64,000 nucleotides of DNA from Prado023 sp963736425 (GCA_963736425.1 CAVTOX010000026.1:1-64000), one strand, 5' to 3'. Counted from the first letter of the stretch, positions 44,558 to 53,942 are shown. A program made the numbers and translations. The notes: generated by a model from the letters alone, not told the origin.

Positions 44558-44980
44558 CTATCCGACCACAGCCGTGGCCCCGACGATCTCGAAGACCGAG
44601 ACCTTCTCGCCCGGCTCGAACCGTGCTCCCTCGTCGAGGGCGCGCGCCGACCAGATCTCGCCGGCCAGCTTGATCCGGCCGTTGTCGGCATCGACAGCCT
44701 CGAGGACGAGGGCCTGCGTGCCGATGAGGGCAGCCGTGCCGGTCCGCTCCAGAGGCGCCTGGTAGACGTGGCGCTTGGCGATCGGGCGGACGAAGGCGAT
44801 CAGCGCCACGCTCACGAGCGCGAAGACTGCTGCCGAGCCCACGGCGCCGGCGCCCGCGAAGGCGGCCAGGGACGCGGCCAGCGCCCCACCGGAGAACATG
44901 ATCAGAAGGAGTCCCGCCGAGGCGGCCTCAGCCCCGGCAAGGACCACGGCGACGATCAACCAGACGACCCAGACGTCCAC
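44558..44980 (-). CDS. NfeD-like membrane protein with OB-fold
   Basis: A 140-residue protein. Two or three membrane helices occupy the first 70 residues (VVWLIVAVVLAGAEAASAGLL, then AVGSAAVFALVSVALIAFV), followed by a C-terminal OB-fold (LIGTQALVLEAVDADNGRIKLAGEIWSARAL). NfeD proteins partner SPFH proteins, as in the adjacent gene. The GTG at 44980 follows a TAGGAT box by seven bases, which supports a leaderless start there over an upstream ATG at 44989. Confidence 0.88.
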   Translation of the reverse strand: MDVWVVWLIVAVVLAGAEAASAGLLLIMFSGGALAASLAAFAGAGAVGSAAVFALVSVALIAFVRPIAKRHVYQAPLERTGTAALIGTQALVLEAVDADNGRIKLAGEIWSARALDEGARFEPGEKVSVFEIVGATAVVG

Positions 44981-44987
44981 ACCCCCC

Positions 44988-44993
44988 ATCCTA
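44988..44993 (-). promoter_or_regulatory. TAGGAT -10 box of the NfeD/SPFH operon
   Basis: On the minus strand TAGGAT precedes the GTG at 44980 by seven bases and lies just beyond the end of the ABC ATPase gene. Confidence 0.45.
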
Positions 44994-45872
44994 GGCGTCG
45001 GCGCCCGATCCGTCCCCTTCTGACGTGGTTGGGGTGTCGGCCGGTGCCAGCACCTCACGGCCGCGACGACCGCGAGCCACGGTGTCGGCGGGCACGGACC
45101 GAGCCCAGTACCGCCCGCGGACATGGCCGCTGCGCAACCGCGTGCCGAACGTCTCGCTCAGGTTCCGCCCGGTGAGGACCTCGTGGATCGGCCCGGAGGC
45201 AACGACCCGGCCTTCGCGCAGGAGCAGCACGTGGGTGAACCCAGCAGGGATCTCCTCGACGTGGTGGGTCACCAGGACCTGGGCCGGGGCCCAGCGATCC
45301 GTGGCGATGCCCGCCAGGCGGGTGACGAGGTCCTCGCGGGCACCGAGGTCCAGGCCGGCGGCGGGCTCGTCGAGGAGCAGCAGCTCGGGGTCGGTCATCA
45401 GGGCGCGGGCGATCTGCACCCGCTTGCGCTCCCCCTCCGACAGCGTGCCGAAGAGCCGCTCGGAGAGCGTGGCGGCACCGACCAGTTCAAGGACGCTGCG
45501 AGCCCGATCGGTGTCGGGCTCCTCGTAGGCCTCGAGACCACGACCGGTCACCGCCCAGGCCGCGGTGACAACGACGTCGCAGACCCGCTCGTCGGCGGGG
45601 ATGCGCTCGGCCAGGATCGCGCTGGCAAGGCCGATCCGGGGCCGCAGGTCGAACATGTCGACCGACCCCAGTGCCTCACCGAGGACCTCGACGCGCCCGG
45701 ATGTGGGGTGGATCTGCGCCCCGGCAAGTTGCAGGATCGTGGTCTTGCCCGCGCCATTGGGCCCCAGGACGACCCAGCGCTGGTCGTCGGTGACCCGCCA
45801 GTCGAGGCGGTCGACGATGGGCCGTCCCCCGCGCAGGACGGTCACCTCGCGGAAGTTGAGCACCTCGACCAC
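44991..45872 (-). CDS. ABC-type ATP-binding protein (YlmA/ModF-like)
   Basis: A 293-residue ATPase. Walker A GPNGAGKTT at 37-45, Q-loop region RIGLASA near 82, signature LSEGERKRVQIARAL near 145, Walker B LLLLDEPAAGLD near 165 and H-loop VLVTHHVEEIP near 202. The polar C-terminal tail (about 45 residues) is extra. No permease gene adjoins it; such stand-alone ATPases resemble YlmA-type proteins of unknown role. The start is placed at the GTG at 45872, which has TAGGGT six bases upstream; the GTG two codons earlier is the alternative. Confidence 0.85.
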   Translation of the reverse strand: MVEVLNFREVTVLRGGRPIVDRLDWRVTDDQRWVVLGPNGAGKTTILQLAGAQIHPTSGRVEVLGEALGSVDMFDLRPRIGLASAILAERIPADERVCDVVVTAAWAVTGRGLEAYEEPDTDRARSVLELVGAATLSERLFGTLSEGERKRVQIARALMTDPELLLLDEPAAGLDLGAREDLVTRLAGIATDRWAPAQVLVTHHVEEIPAGFTHVLLLREGRVVASGPIHEVLTGRNLSETFGTRLRSGHVRGRYWARSVPADTVARGRRGREVLAPADTPTTSEGDGSGADA

Positions 45873-45878
45873 GCGCAC

Positions 45879-45884
45879 ACCCTA
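45879..45884 (-). promoter_or_regulatory. TAGGGT -10 box of the ABC ATPase gene
   Basis: Six bases separate TAGGGT from the GTG at 45872 on the minus strand. The box faces the one at 45922, so the two divergent genes share a 62-bp promoter gap. Confidence 0.45.
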
Positions 45885-45921
45885 CCCGCGCGCAACCTCG
45901 GCGCTGGGCCGTCCTGTGCCC

Positions 45922-45927
45922 TACCCT
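45922..45927 (+). promoter_or_regulatory. TACCCT -10 box of the gene at 45935
   Basis: TACCCT lies seven bases before the GTG at 45935. Confidence 0.45.
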
Positions 45928-45934
45928 CCTGCAG

Positions 45935-46708
45935 GTGAGCGCCGCACAGATGACCACCACTGCCGTCTGGCTGTGGTCATGGTTGCGCGGGACATCCGGG
46001 TCCGACGACCTGCTCGAGGCCATGGCCCACGCATCCCAGGATGCTCCCCCGGTCGGCAGCATCCGGGGTGCCGCCCCCACCGCGCTGCCCGACCTGCTGC
46101 GGGCCATCCGGCTGTCGGGCGCGGACGGGACGTGGTTGCTCCTGCCACGCCCCGGACGCACCATCGGATGGCCTCGCGGCGCCGACGGAACGCCAGTCCC
46201 CGCAGTCCTGCTCAGCCGCGGCGATCTCGCTGTGGGGCTGCTGCGGCACGAGGCCACCGGCTGGCGCTGGGACGAGGCCGACTCGGCGCCCCTCACGGCC
46301 GTCCAGGCAGGGATGCTCACGGCCCGCTCCGGGGCACGGGCGCTGGCCGAAGCCGTGACGGCGGCGGCCGTGCGACTCGAGCAGCTCGGCCTGGAACGGG
46401 CACCCACACGGACCGCCCCGTGGGAGTGGGAGGTCGCGCTGGGTCGGCTTCCCCTGGCCCTGGACCCCCAGGTCGACGCCCTCCTGCTGAGGTTGGCGGC
46501 GCTGCATGACGCACTGGACCTGGCTCGGGTCGAGGAGGGCGCGGCCGTGACTGCAACGGAGGCCCGGGCGCGGGCGGCCGAGGTGCAGGCCGTCCTGGGA
46601 CAGGTGGAGGACGTCATCGTGGGTGTCGTCGGCGGGTTGAACGCCCCCACGCCCGCACTCGCCGAGCGCGACGCCCGCCCCACGACGGCCGCCGAGCGCA
46701 GGGTCTGA
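45935..46708 (+). CDS. Conserved hypothetical protein
   Basis: A 257-residue protein. No named domain is recognised. The N-terminal half has beta-strand phrases (TWLLLPRPGRTIGWPRG, then AVLLSRGDLAVGLL), and the C-terminal half is helical (LDPQVDALLLRLAALHDALDLARVEEG, then AAEVQAVLGQVEDVIVGVVGGL). Immediately upstream of serB on the same strand with a 51-bp gap. The GTG start carries its own promoter box. Confidence 0.6.
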   Translation: MSAAQMTTTAVWLWSWLRGTSGSDDLLEAMAHASQDAPPVGSIRGAAPTALPDLLRAIRLSGADGTWLLLPRPGRTIGWPRGADGTPVPAVLLSRGDLAVGLLRHEATGWRWDEADSAPLTAVQAGMLTARSGARALAEAVTAAAVRLEQLGLERAPTRTAPWEWEVALGRLPLALDPQVDALLLRLAALHDALDLARVEEGAAVTATEARARAAEVQAVLGQVEDVIVGVVGGLNAPTPALAERDARPTTAAERRV

Positions 46709-46746
46709 CCGGAAGCCGATCGGGACGGGCTGGGGTGCCGGCCGGG

Positions 46747-46752
46747 TAGCGT
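46747..46752 (+). promoter_or_regulatory. TAGCGT -10 box of serB
   Basis: TAGCGT precedes the serB GTG by seven bases with no ribosome site between. Confidence 0.45.
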
Positions 46753-46759
46753 TGGCCAC

Positions 46760-47959
46760 GTGCCGGACACCACCTTCCACGCGACTGTCGTCGGCGTCGA
46801 CCGCCCGGGCGTCACTGCGCGCATGTTCGGCGCGCTGGCCCAGACCACCGTCCTCGACGTGGAGCAGGTGGTGGTCGCAGGCCAACTCGTCCTGGGGGCA
46901 GTCGTCCTGGCACCCGAGGGCTCCGAGGGCCCACTGGCCGATCGGATGCGCGCCGCAGTCCCGGACTTCGAGGTCTCGGTCCGGCAGGTGCACGCCGCGG
47001 ACGTCTCGGGGATGCTGTCCAACTGCACGGTCACGCTCGTCGGCCCGGCGATCACCGGCGCAGACATCAGCGCCCTGGCCTCGACCATGGCCGCGGGCGG
47101 GGCGAACATCGTCCGGATCGACCGGGTCGCTGACTACCCCGTCACGGTCCTGGCCCTCGAGGTCCTGGCCCCGGATCCGGCCGACCTGCGCCGGGATCTG
47201 GTCGCCCGCTGCCACGACCTGGATGTCGACGTGTCCGTGCAGCCCCGCGGCCTCGCCCGCCGGGGGGTCCACCTGGTGGTGATGGATGTGGACTCGACCC
47301 TGATCCAGGACGAGGTCATCGAGGTCCTGGCCCGGTTCGCCGGCAAGGAGGAGCAGGTCCGCGCGATCACCGAGGCGGCGATGCGCGGTGAGCTGGACTT
47401 CGCCGAGTCACTGCACTGCCGGGTGGCCGAGTTGGAGGGACTGCCCGAGGACGTGATCGCCCGGGCCCGCGCCGGGATCCGCCTGACCCCGGGCGCCCGA
47501 ACCCTCTGCCGGACCCTCAAGGGGCTCGGCTATCGGATCGCCCTGGTCAGTGGCGGGTTCACGGAGGTGATCGGCCCGCTGGCCGACGAGCTGGGCGTCG
47601 ATGCGGTGCGCGCGAACGGCCTGGAGATCGTCGACGGTCATCTCACCGGGCGCGTGCGCGGTCCGGTGATCGACCGTGCGGCCAAGGAGCAGGCGCTGCG
47701 CGAGTTCGCCGAGCAGTTCGGCATCGACCTGGCCCGGACCATCGCGATCGGCGACGGGGCGAACGACCTGGACATGCTCTCGGCGGCCGGCCACGGAATC
47801 GCGTTCAACGCCAAGCCGGTCGTCCAGGAGGCGGCGGACTCGGCCATCAACGTGCCGTACTTGGACACCGTGCTCTACCTGATGGGGATCTCCCGCGAGG
47901 AGGTCGAGGAGGCCGACGCGGCAGCCGGGATCGTGCCGGTCAGTCCCTCGGAGTCGTGA
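46760..47959 (+). CDS. serB: Phosphoserine phosphatase
   Basis: A 399-residue enzyme completing serine synthesis. Two ACT-type regulatory segments occupy residues about 1-165 (HATVVGVDRPGVTARMFGAL and VTLVGPAITGADISAL). The HAD phosphatase domain follows with VVMDVDSTLIQDEVIE near 174-189 (nucleophile Asp), LVSGGFTEVIGPLA near 264 and IGDGANDLDMLSAAG near 330. The two-ACT form is the actinobacterial SerB2 type, which is inhibited by serine. Its last 20 bp overlap the end of the convergent phosphatase gene. Confidence 0.95.
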   Translation: MPDTTFHATVVGVDRPGVTARMFGALAQTTVLDVEQVVVAGQLVLGAVVLAPEGSEGPLADRMRAAVPDFEVSVRQVHAADVSGMLSNCTVTLVGPAITGADISALASTMAAGGANIVRIDRVADYPVTVLALEVLAPDPADLRRDLVARCHDLDVDVSVQPRGLARRGVHLVVMDVDSTLIQDEVIEVLARFAGKEEQVRAITEAAMRGELDFAESLHCRVAELEGLPEDVIARARAGIRLTPGARTLCRTLKGLGYRIALVSGGFTEVIGPLADELGVDAVRANGLEIVDGHLTGRVRGPVIDRAAKEQALREFAEQFGIDLARTIAIGDGANDLDMLSAAGHGIAFNAKPVVQEAADSAINVPYLDTVLYLMGISREEVEEADAAAGIVPVSPSES

Positions 47960-48455
47960 ACGTCTCCAGCACCGCGCACCCGGGGGCGAAGTCCGCCCAT
48001 GGCAGGTCGGCGCTCAGCAGTGCCACCGCGCAGGTCGGGAACTTGGTCGCGACGAGGTCGCGCAGCTCGTCGTCCGCGGACCCGGCCAGGCTCAGGACCA
48101 GCTCCGACACCCCGGGCTCATGGCCCAGGATCATCACGGTGCGCGCGTCCTGAGGAAGGTCCCGAACGACGTCGAGCATGTGAGCGCCCCACGCGGCGTA
48201 GACACGCGGATCGGTGATGACGGGGCCGGCGTGCTCCAGCTGCTCGTTCATCAGCGCCCACGTCTCCTGCGTGCGCTGGGACGGGCTGACGACCACAACA
48301 TCAACGGTGCCGATGAGCTCCCGGATCCGCTGCCCCATCCGGGGCGCGTCGCGCAGGCCGCGAGGGCCAAGCGGGCGCAGCCGATCGGGCACCCCGGCGG
48401 GCCACGCCGACTTGGCGTGCCGCACGACAAGCAGGTTCCTGCTCGCCACGTCCAT
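47940..48455 (-). CDS. SixA-like histidine phosphatase
   Basis: A 171-residue protein. LLVVRHAKSAWP near residue 8 carries the catalytic His; SPSQRTQETW near 62 and VMILGHEPGVSELV near 107 complete the pocket. SixA-type enzymes remove phosphate from phosphohistidine in signalling or from small metabolites; the target here is unknown. Start ATG 48455, since the longer frame crosses the promoter of the cyanophycinase gene. It converges with serB and overlaps it by 20 bp. Confidence 0.85.
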   Translation of the reverse strand: MDVASRNLLVVRHAKSAWPAGVPDRLRPLGPRGLRDAPRMGQRIRELIGTVDVVVVSPSQRTQETWALMNEQLEHAGPVITDPRVYAAWGAHMLDVVRDLPQDARTVMILGHEPGVSELVLSLAGSADDELRDLVATKFPTCAVALLSADLPWADFAPGCAVLETFTTPRD

Positions 48456-48497
48456 CGGTCCCCGATCCCGGCGACCACGTTCGGGCCGCGCACCCAC

Positions 48498-48503
48498 TAC
48501 CCT
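48498..48503 (+). promoter_or_regulatory. TACCCT -10 box of the cyanophycin genes
   Basis: TACCCT lies seven bases before the cphB GTG at 48511 and so would drive a leaderless cphB-cphA message. Confidence 0.5.
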
Positions 48504-48510
48504 GCCACAG

Positions 48511-49485
48511 GTGAGCAGCACCCCAGCGGAGATGCCCCAGCGACGACTGATGGCGATCGGGGGCGCCGAGGACAAGCTGGGCGCGACCAGGATCCTGAGA
48601 CGCTTCGTCGCCGAGTCCGGTGGCGCCGACGCGAGGATCGTCGTCTGCGCGACCGCGTCGGCGCTGGGCCCGGAGATCGTCGAGCTCTACGAGCGTCTGT
48701 TCGCCAGGCTCGGCGTGGCCGAGGTCGTCTCGGCCCGCCCGCGGGACCGGCGCGAGGCCGACAAGCAGGAGCACAGCGACGCTGTGGCCTGGTCGACGGG
48801 GGTCTTCTTCACGGGCGGCAACCAGATGAAGCTCGCCGCGACGATCCGGGGCACCCGCTTCGGGGATGCGGTGGTCGCGGCCTACGAGCAGGGGGTCATC
48901 GTTGGCGGCACGTCGGCCGGCGCGTCGGTGGTCAGCGAGCACATGGTGGGGTACGGGTCCCCGGGCGCCCAGCCGAAGTTCCGGATGGTCGCCCAGGCCC
49001 AGGGCCTGGGGCTGCTGCCGGGGGTGATCGTCGACCAGCACTTCTCGCAGCGCGAGCGGTTCGGCCGACTGATGAACCTGGTCGCGTCGTCCCCCGACCT
49101 GCTCGGGATCGGCCTGGACGAGGACACAGCGATCCTGGTCACCGACGAGACGGACCTCGAGGTCATCGGCAAGGGCTCGGTCTTCTGCGTGGACATGCGC
49201 ACCGCCCTGACTGATGCCGCCACGGCCCGGGGCACGGCGCCCCTGATGATCTCTGGAGCGGGCGTGCACTTCCTGCCCAGTGGGGCGCGCTTCGACCTCG
49301 CGTCGCGCACCCTCGTGTCCTACCGTGACCACAGCGCGGTGGACCCGGGCGACCTGCCCGAGCCCACGCACGACCTCGCCACGATCTCCCGCCGGGTGGC
49401 CGCGGAGGGCGTCGATGACTCGGTGGTCGCCCGCAACGCACGTCGCCGACGCCGCACCAAGCAGCAGCTCAAGGAGTCACCGTGA
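48511..49485 (+). CDS. cphB: Cyanophycinase
   Basis: A 324-residue serine hydrolase of the S51 family that cuts cyanophycin (multi-Arg-poly-Asp) to beta-Asp-Arg dipeptides. LMAIGGAEDKLG near residue 12, FFTGGNQMKLA near 98, the nucleophile in GGTSAGAS near 131-138 and VDQHFSQRERFGRL near 170 are diagnostic. The tail is strongly basic. The stop overlaps the GTG of cphA, so storage synthesis and breakdown enzymes are co-translated. No signal peptide, hence intracellular. Confidence 0.93.
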   Translation: MSSTPAEMPQRRLMAIGGAEDKLGATRILRRFVAESGGADARIVVCATASALGPEIVELYERLFARLGVAEVVSARPRDRREADKQEHSDAVAWSTGVFFTGGNQMKLAATIRGTRFGDAVVAAYEQGVIVGGTSAGASVVSEHMVGYGSPGAQPKFRMVAQAQGLGLLPGVIVDQHFSQRERFGRLMNLVASSPDLLGIGLDEDTAILVTDETDLEVIGKGSVFCVDMRTALTDAATARGTAPLMISGAGVHFLPSGARFDLASRTLVSYRDHSAVDPGDLPEPTHDLATISRRVAAEGVDDSVVARNARRRRRTKQQLKESP

Positions 49486-52211
49486 CCGACCGCCTCGCGC
49501 CGACGGGCCCCGCCGCACCGGACCTCACGATCATCGAGACACGGGTCTACCGCGGCCCCAACATCTGGTCCTATGGGCCGGCGATCCACCTGGTCGTGGA
49601 CCTCGGATCGCTCGAGGAGTACCCGAGCGACGCACTCCCGGGCTTCACCGACCAGCTCCTGACGTGGCTGCCCGGGGTCGGCGAGCACTCCTGCTCGCGG
49701 GGGCGCAAGGGGGGGTTCGCCGAGCGCCTGCGCGAGGGAACGTGGGTCGGTCACGTCGCCGAGCACATCGCCCTGCAGCTGCAGAACGAGGTCGGTCACG
49801 ACACCCGTCGGGGCAAGACCCGAAGCACCGGGGAACTGGGGCGCTACCACGTGATCTTCGGCTATCAGGATGAGTCCGTGGCACTGGCCGCCGGCAAGTT
49901 CGCGGTGCGGATCGTCAACGACCTGGTCGGCCACGACCCGGAGTTCGACTTCGATGCGCAGTTCGAGGAGTTCCTGCTGCTCGCCGAGCGGACCGCCTTC
50001 GGCCCGTCCACACAGGCGCTGATCGACGAGGCGGTCTCGCGCGACATCCCGTGGATGCGCCTGAACAGCGCGTCGCTGGTGCAGCTCGGCCAGGGCCGCT
50101 ACGCCCAGCGCATTCGCGCCACCATGACGTCGAACACCTCCGCCCTGGGCGTGGACATCGCCAGCGACAAGGACATCACCAACAAGCTCCTGAGCGCGGC
50201 CGGACTCCCGGTTCCCAAGAGCGACTCGGTGCGAACATTGCGCGGCGCCCTGCAGGTGGCCCGGCGGATCGGCTACCCGGTGGTCATCAAGCCGCTGGAC
50301 GGCAACCACGGCCGCGGCGTGGTGCTCAACATCACCGACGATGCCGAGCTGGAAGCCGGCTACGACGCGGCCAAGTCGGAGTCCCGCAGCGGGTACCTGC
50401 AGGTCGAGAGCTACATCACCGGCAACGACTACCGGTTCCTCGTCGTCGGCGGTCGGATCGCGGCCGTGGCCGAGCGCGTCCCGGCGCACGTGATCGGCGA
50501 CGGGCAGCGCACGGTCACCGAGCTCGTCGAGGCAACCAATGCCGACCCCCGGCGCGGTGTCGGGCACGAGAAGGTGCTCACCCGGATCAAGGTCGACGAC
50601 GCTGCCGTCGCACTCGTGGCGGCCCAGGGCCTGGCCATGGACGCCGTGCCCGAGCAGGGCGTGATGGTGAAGCTGGCGCTGACCGCGAACATGTCGACCG
50701 GTGGCATCTCCATCGACCGCACGATCGACGCCCACCCGGACAACGTCGAGATCGCCGAGGAGGCCGCCCGCGTCGTCGGCCTGGACGTCGCCGGGATCGA
50801 CTTCATCGCCCCCGACATCACCTTGCCGGTGCGCGAGGCGGGTGGGGCGATCTGCGAGGTGAATGCGGCCCCGGGCTTCCGGATGCACACGCACCCGACG
50901 ATCGGCGAGCCCCAGTACATCGCCAAGCCCGTGATCGACCTGCTGTTCCCTCCGGGCTCCCCCAGCCGGGTGCCGATCATCGCCGTCACCGGCACGAACG
51001 GCAAGACCACCACCTCGCGGATGATCGGACACGTGTTCAAGGGCATGGGGCGCAAGGTGGGCATGACCTCCACTGACGGCGTGGTCATCGACGAGCGCCT
51101 GGTGATCCGCTCCGACGCCTCGGGTCCCAAGAGCGCCCGCATGGTGCTGCAGAACCCGCGCGTCGACCTCGCGGTGCTCGAGGTGGCGCGCGGTGGGATC
51201 CTTCGCGAGGGCCTGGGCTACGACCGCAACGACGTGGCCGTGGTGCTCAACGTGGCCTCCGACCACCTCGGCCTGCGCGGCATCAACACCCTCGATGACC
51301 TCGCCGACGTCAAGAGCGTCGTCGTCGAGGCAGTCCCCCGCGGTGGGCACGCGGTGCTCAACGCCGACGACCCGCACGTGGCGTCCATGGCGCGACGCTG
51401 CCACGGGGAGATCGTCTGGTTCACGATGGCTGAGCCCGGATCCCCGACCAGGGCGATGGTCGACCGGCACTGCCGCGACGGCGGTCTGGCGCTCGTGCTC
51501 GAGAAGGGTGAGCTCGGGGAGTCGATCGTCCTGCGCCAGGGCAAGCGCTCCATGCAGGTGGCGTTCACCCACCTGCTCCCGGCGACCTTCGGCGGGAAGG
51601 CGCGGTTCAACGTGGCCAACGCCATGGCCGCCGCCGGCGCATGCTTCGCAGGCGGGGCGCACCTGCACGACATCCGAGCCGGACTGCGCACCTTCTCCAC
51701 CAACTACCACCTGGCTCCGGGACGTCTGAACCACATCGACGTCAACGGCGTGAACGTCTTCGTCGACTATGCGCACAACGCGGCGGGACTGGAGGCGCTC
51801 GGCGAGTTCATCGCCTCCTACACCGATGGCCTGGACGCCGCGCGCGCGGAGGTCCACAAGCGCCGCCGGATCGGCGTGATCGGCACCGCCGGGGACCGCA
51901 GGGACTCCGACATCCTCGAACTGGGACGCACCGGCGCCCGGCACTTCGACCTCGTCGTGGTCAAGGAGGATCTCAAGCTCCGCGGTCGCCAGCCGGGTGA
52001 GGTGGCCGCGTTGCTCGAGCAGGGGGTGCGCGAGGCGATGGCTGAGGGGTCGCGCGCCAAGGAGGTGCGCTCGCTTGCGATGGAGATCGACGCCGTGCGC
52101 TGGGCTGTGGAGCAGGCGAACGCAGGCGACGTCGTTGCTATCTGCGCCGACCAGACGGACTCGGTCTACACCGAGCTCGAGACCCTCGGCCACTCAGCAA
52201 TGCACGAGTAG
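49482..52211 (+). CDS. cphA: Cyanophycin synthetase
   Basis: A 909-residue enzyme that lengthens multi-L-arginyl-poly-L-aspartate with ATP. The N-terminal domain (RGPNIWSYGPAIHL, then HVAEHIALQLQNEVG) is followed by the ATP-grasp module (about 215-480; YPVVIKPLDGNHGRGVVLNI and CEVNAAPGFRMHTHP) that adds Asp, and then the Mur-ligase module with P-loop VTGTNGKTTTSRM near 503-515 and VFVDYAHNAAGLEAL near 762 that adds Arg. Length is normal for the family. Coupled to cphB by GTGA. All domains are intact. Confidence 0.96.
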   Translation: MTDRLAPTGPAAPDLTIIETRVYRGPNIWSYGPAIHLVVDLGSLEEYPSDALPGFTDQLLTWLPGVGEHSCSRGRKGGFAERLREGTWVGHVAEHIALQLQNEVGHDTRRGKTRSTGELGRYHVIFGYQDESVALAAGKFAVRIVNDLVGHDPEFDFDAQFEEFLLLAERTAFGPSTQALIDEAVSRDIPWMRLNSASLVQLGQGRYAQRIRATMTSNTSALGVDIASDKDITNKLLSAAGLPVPKSDSVRTLRGALQVARRIGYPVVIKPLDGNHGRGVVLNITDDAELEAGYDAAKSESRSGYLQVESYITGNDYRFLVVGGRIAAVAERVPAHVIGDGQRTVTELVEATNADPRRGVGHEKVLTRIKVDDAAVALVAAQGLAMDAVPEQGVMVKLALTANMSTGGISIDRTIDAHPDNVEIAEEAARVVGLDVAGIDFIAPDITLPVREAGGAICEVNAAPGFRMHTHPTIGEPQYIAKPVIDLLFPPGSPSRVPIIAVTGTNGKTTTSRMIGHVFKGMGRKVGMTSTDGVVIDERLVIRSDASGPKSARMVLQNPRVDLAVLEVARGGILREGLGYDRNDVAVVLNVASDHLGLRGINTLDDLADVKSVVVEAVPRGGHAVLNADDPHVASMARRCHGEIVWFTMAEPGSPTRAMVDRHCRDGGLALVLEKGELGESIVLRQGKRSMQVAFTHLLPATFGGKARFNVANAMAAAGACFAGGAHLHDIRAGLRTFSTNYHLAPGRLNHIDVNGVNVFVDYAHNAAGLEALGEFIASYTDGLDAARAEVHKRRRIGVIGTAGDRRDSDILELGRTGARHFDLVVVKEDLKLRGRQPGEVAALLEQGVREAMAEGSRAKEVRSLAMEIDAVRWAVEQANAGDVVAICADQTDSVYTELETLGHSAMHE

Positions 52212-52349
52212 GCCGGTCGCTCCCGCCGGCACCCCTTACCCCGCCCACCCCTCCCCCACCAGCCTCTCCCGGTGATCCATTCGGGTTGGCAACTCTCTAG
52301 CCTTCACAATCTGCATGGATCATGAGGGCCGACGGGCTCCGCAGGGCGG

Positions 52350-53942
52350 TCAGGCGCTGGCCACCTGGACCTTGCTTCGGATCGTCGCCGGGTCGTCCTC
52401 GGTTGCGCCGACATCGTTGAGAAGGTCCACGCACGCGGCGCGGTCCTGGTGGATCATCATCGCGATCACGTCGCCGTCGTGGGAGCGGGCCAGCAGCGCC
52501 TGCAGGCCGGTCGGCTCGTCCGGGACCTCGTCGAAGGGCTCCTTGCCCGCAGCGCGGATCCCCGCTCGTTGCAGCGCATCGATCTCGTCCTGGGTGCGCC
52601 CGCGCAGGTAGTGCGGCTTGGCAGCCAGCTGCACCGTGTCCGCGGCCTCGCCGGCCAACCGGCCCACATCGAAGATGCCCTGGTCTGTCCGGTCCCCCGC
52701 GTTGCCGATGGAGGCGTGCAGGGCCGCGCCCGCTCGGCGCAGGCCGGATCCGACGCGGAGCAGGGCCTCGGCACCGGCCTCGTTGTGGGCGAAGTCGAGG
52801 ATCACTGTCGCTGACCCCCCGTCGGGTGTCGGGGCGCTCCAGATGTTCATCCGGCCCGGGCTCGTGCTGGCGTCGGGGAGGAACGATCGGAGGCCGGCTG
52901 CGACTGCCTCCGCAGGCAGCCCGGCGGCCAGCCCGGCACTGGCCGCCGCGAGCGCGTTGGCGAGGTTCTCCCGCGAGAGCCCGGCGATCGTGAGGGGGAT
53001 GTCCAGGACGGCCCCGAGATCGAGAGGTCCCTGCGGGTGGCCCTCGACGACGATCCTGCCCGCCCGCACGGTGGTCAGCGGGGAGTGGAGCCCGCGGGCG
53101 AGTTTCGCACCGGGCCCGTCAGGGTCCAGGGCGAAGAACCAGGGGCTCCCGGGTCCGGCATCGTGGTACTGGCGCACCAGCGGATCCTCGGCGTTGAGGA
53201 CCGCCCAGCCCCCAGGACGCACGACCTTGACGACCGTGGACTTAGCCCACGCCAGCATCTCGACGGTGTCGATCCCCTGCAGGCCGAGGTGGTCCGGGCT
53301 GACGTTGGTGAACACCGCGACGTCCACAGCCGATACGCCCATCCCGCGCAGCATCAGGCCGCCGCGCGCTGTCTCCAGGACGGCGAAGCCCACCCCCGGC
53401 TCCCCCAGCACTGTGCGGGCGCCACCGGGCCCGGACCAGTCCCCCGGCTCGATGCACCGACCGGCGACGAACACCCCGTCCGTGCTGCTCCATGCGGCCA
53501 GCAGGCCGGCCTCCGCAGCCATCCGTCCCAGGAGGCGGGTCGTGGTGGTCTTGCCGTTGGTGCCGGTCACCGCCACTGTGGGGATGGCAGGATCGAGCAG
53601 CCGCGGTGGGTCACCGGGGTCCGCGCCGCGCACCAGGGCGGCGGCTGTGACGATCCGGTCGTCGAGGGGCAGTTCGGGGCCGATCCGCAGGACCTCGACG
53701 AGCGCGTGCCCGATCGCCTCGCCAGTTCCCGCACGCACCCAGGGGAACGCCACGACCACGGTCCCGTCCCGACCGGTGCGGCTCACGGCCGGCCCGACGA
53801 AGGCGTCGGCCGCCCGGGCGATCCGGTCGGTGACCTCACACAGGTCCAGACCCGGCTCGGTCGGACCGGCGAGGGTCACCCGGATGGCCGGAGCGGGGAT
53901 GTCGGCGTTCGGGCCGAGGAGCACGCGAAGCTCGATCAGCAT
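52350..53942 (-). CDS. Mur-ligase family protein related to the CphA C-terminal half
   Basis: A 530-residue protein. The first 115 residues (MLIELRVLLGPNADIPAPAI, then VVVAFPWVRAGTGEAIGHALVEVL) have no ATP-grasp fold. The Mur-ligase module has GTNGKTTTTRLLG from residue 127, ETARGGLMLRGMG near 195, TNVSPDHLGLQGI near 215 and ILDFAHNEAGAEALL near 375, all much closer to the CphA Mur module than to cell-wall Mur ligases. It therefore probably joins an amino acid to a peptide-like acceptor. It faces cphA across 138 bp. Start ATG 53942; GTG/ATG codons up to seven residues earlier are possible. Confidence 0.8.
   Translation of the reverse strand: MLIELRVLLGPNADIPAPAIRVTLAGPTEPGLDLCEVTDRIARAADAFVGPAVSRTGRDGTVVVAFPWVRAGTGEAIGHALVEVLRIGPELPLDDRIVTAAALVRGADPGDPPRLLDPAIPTVAVTGTNGKTTTTRLLGRMAAEAGLLAAWSSTDGVFVAGRCIEPGDWSGPGGARTVLGEPGVGFAVLETARGGLMLRGMGVSAVDVAVFTNVSPDHLGLQGIDTVEMLAWAKSTVVKVVRPGGWAVLNAEDPLVRQYHDAGPGSPWFFALDPDGPGAKLARGLHSPLTTVRAGRIVVEGHPQGPLDLGAVLDIPLTIAGLSRENLANALAAASAGLAAGLPAEAVAAGLRSFLPDASTSPGRMNIWSAPTPDGGSATVILDFAHNEAGAEALLRVGSGLRRAGAALHASIGNAGDRTDQGIFDVGRLAGEAADTVQLAAKPHYLRGRTQDEIDALQRAGIRAAGKEPFDEVPDEPTGLQALLARSHDGDVIAMMIHQDRAACVDLLNDVGATEDDPATIRSKVQVASA

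Noticed and set aside
44991..45872. Complete ABC transporter operon
   Set aside because: Only the ATPase is present; neighbours are NfeD and a soluble hypothetical protein, with no permease.
49320..52193. Minus-strand frame of 957 codons over cphA
   Set aside because: Antisense shadow of a well-defined enzyme.
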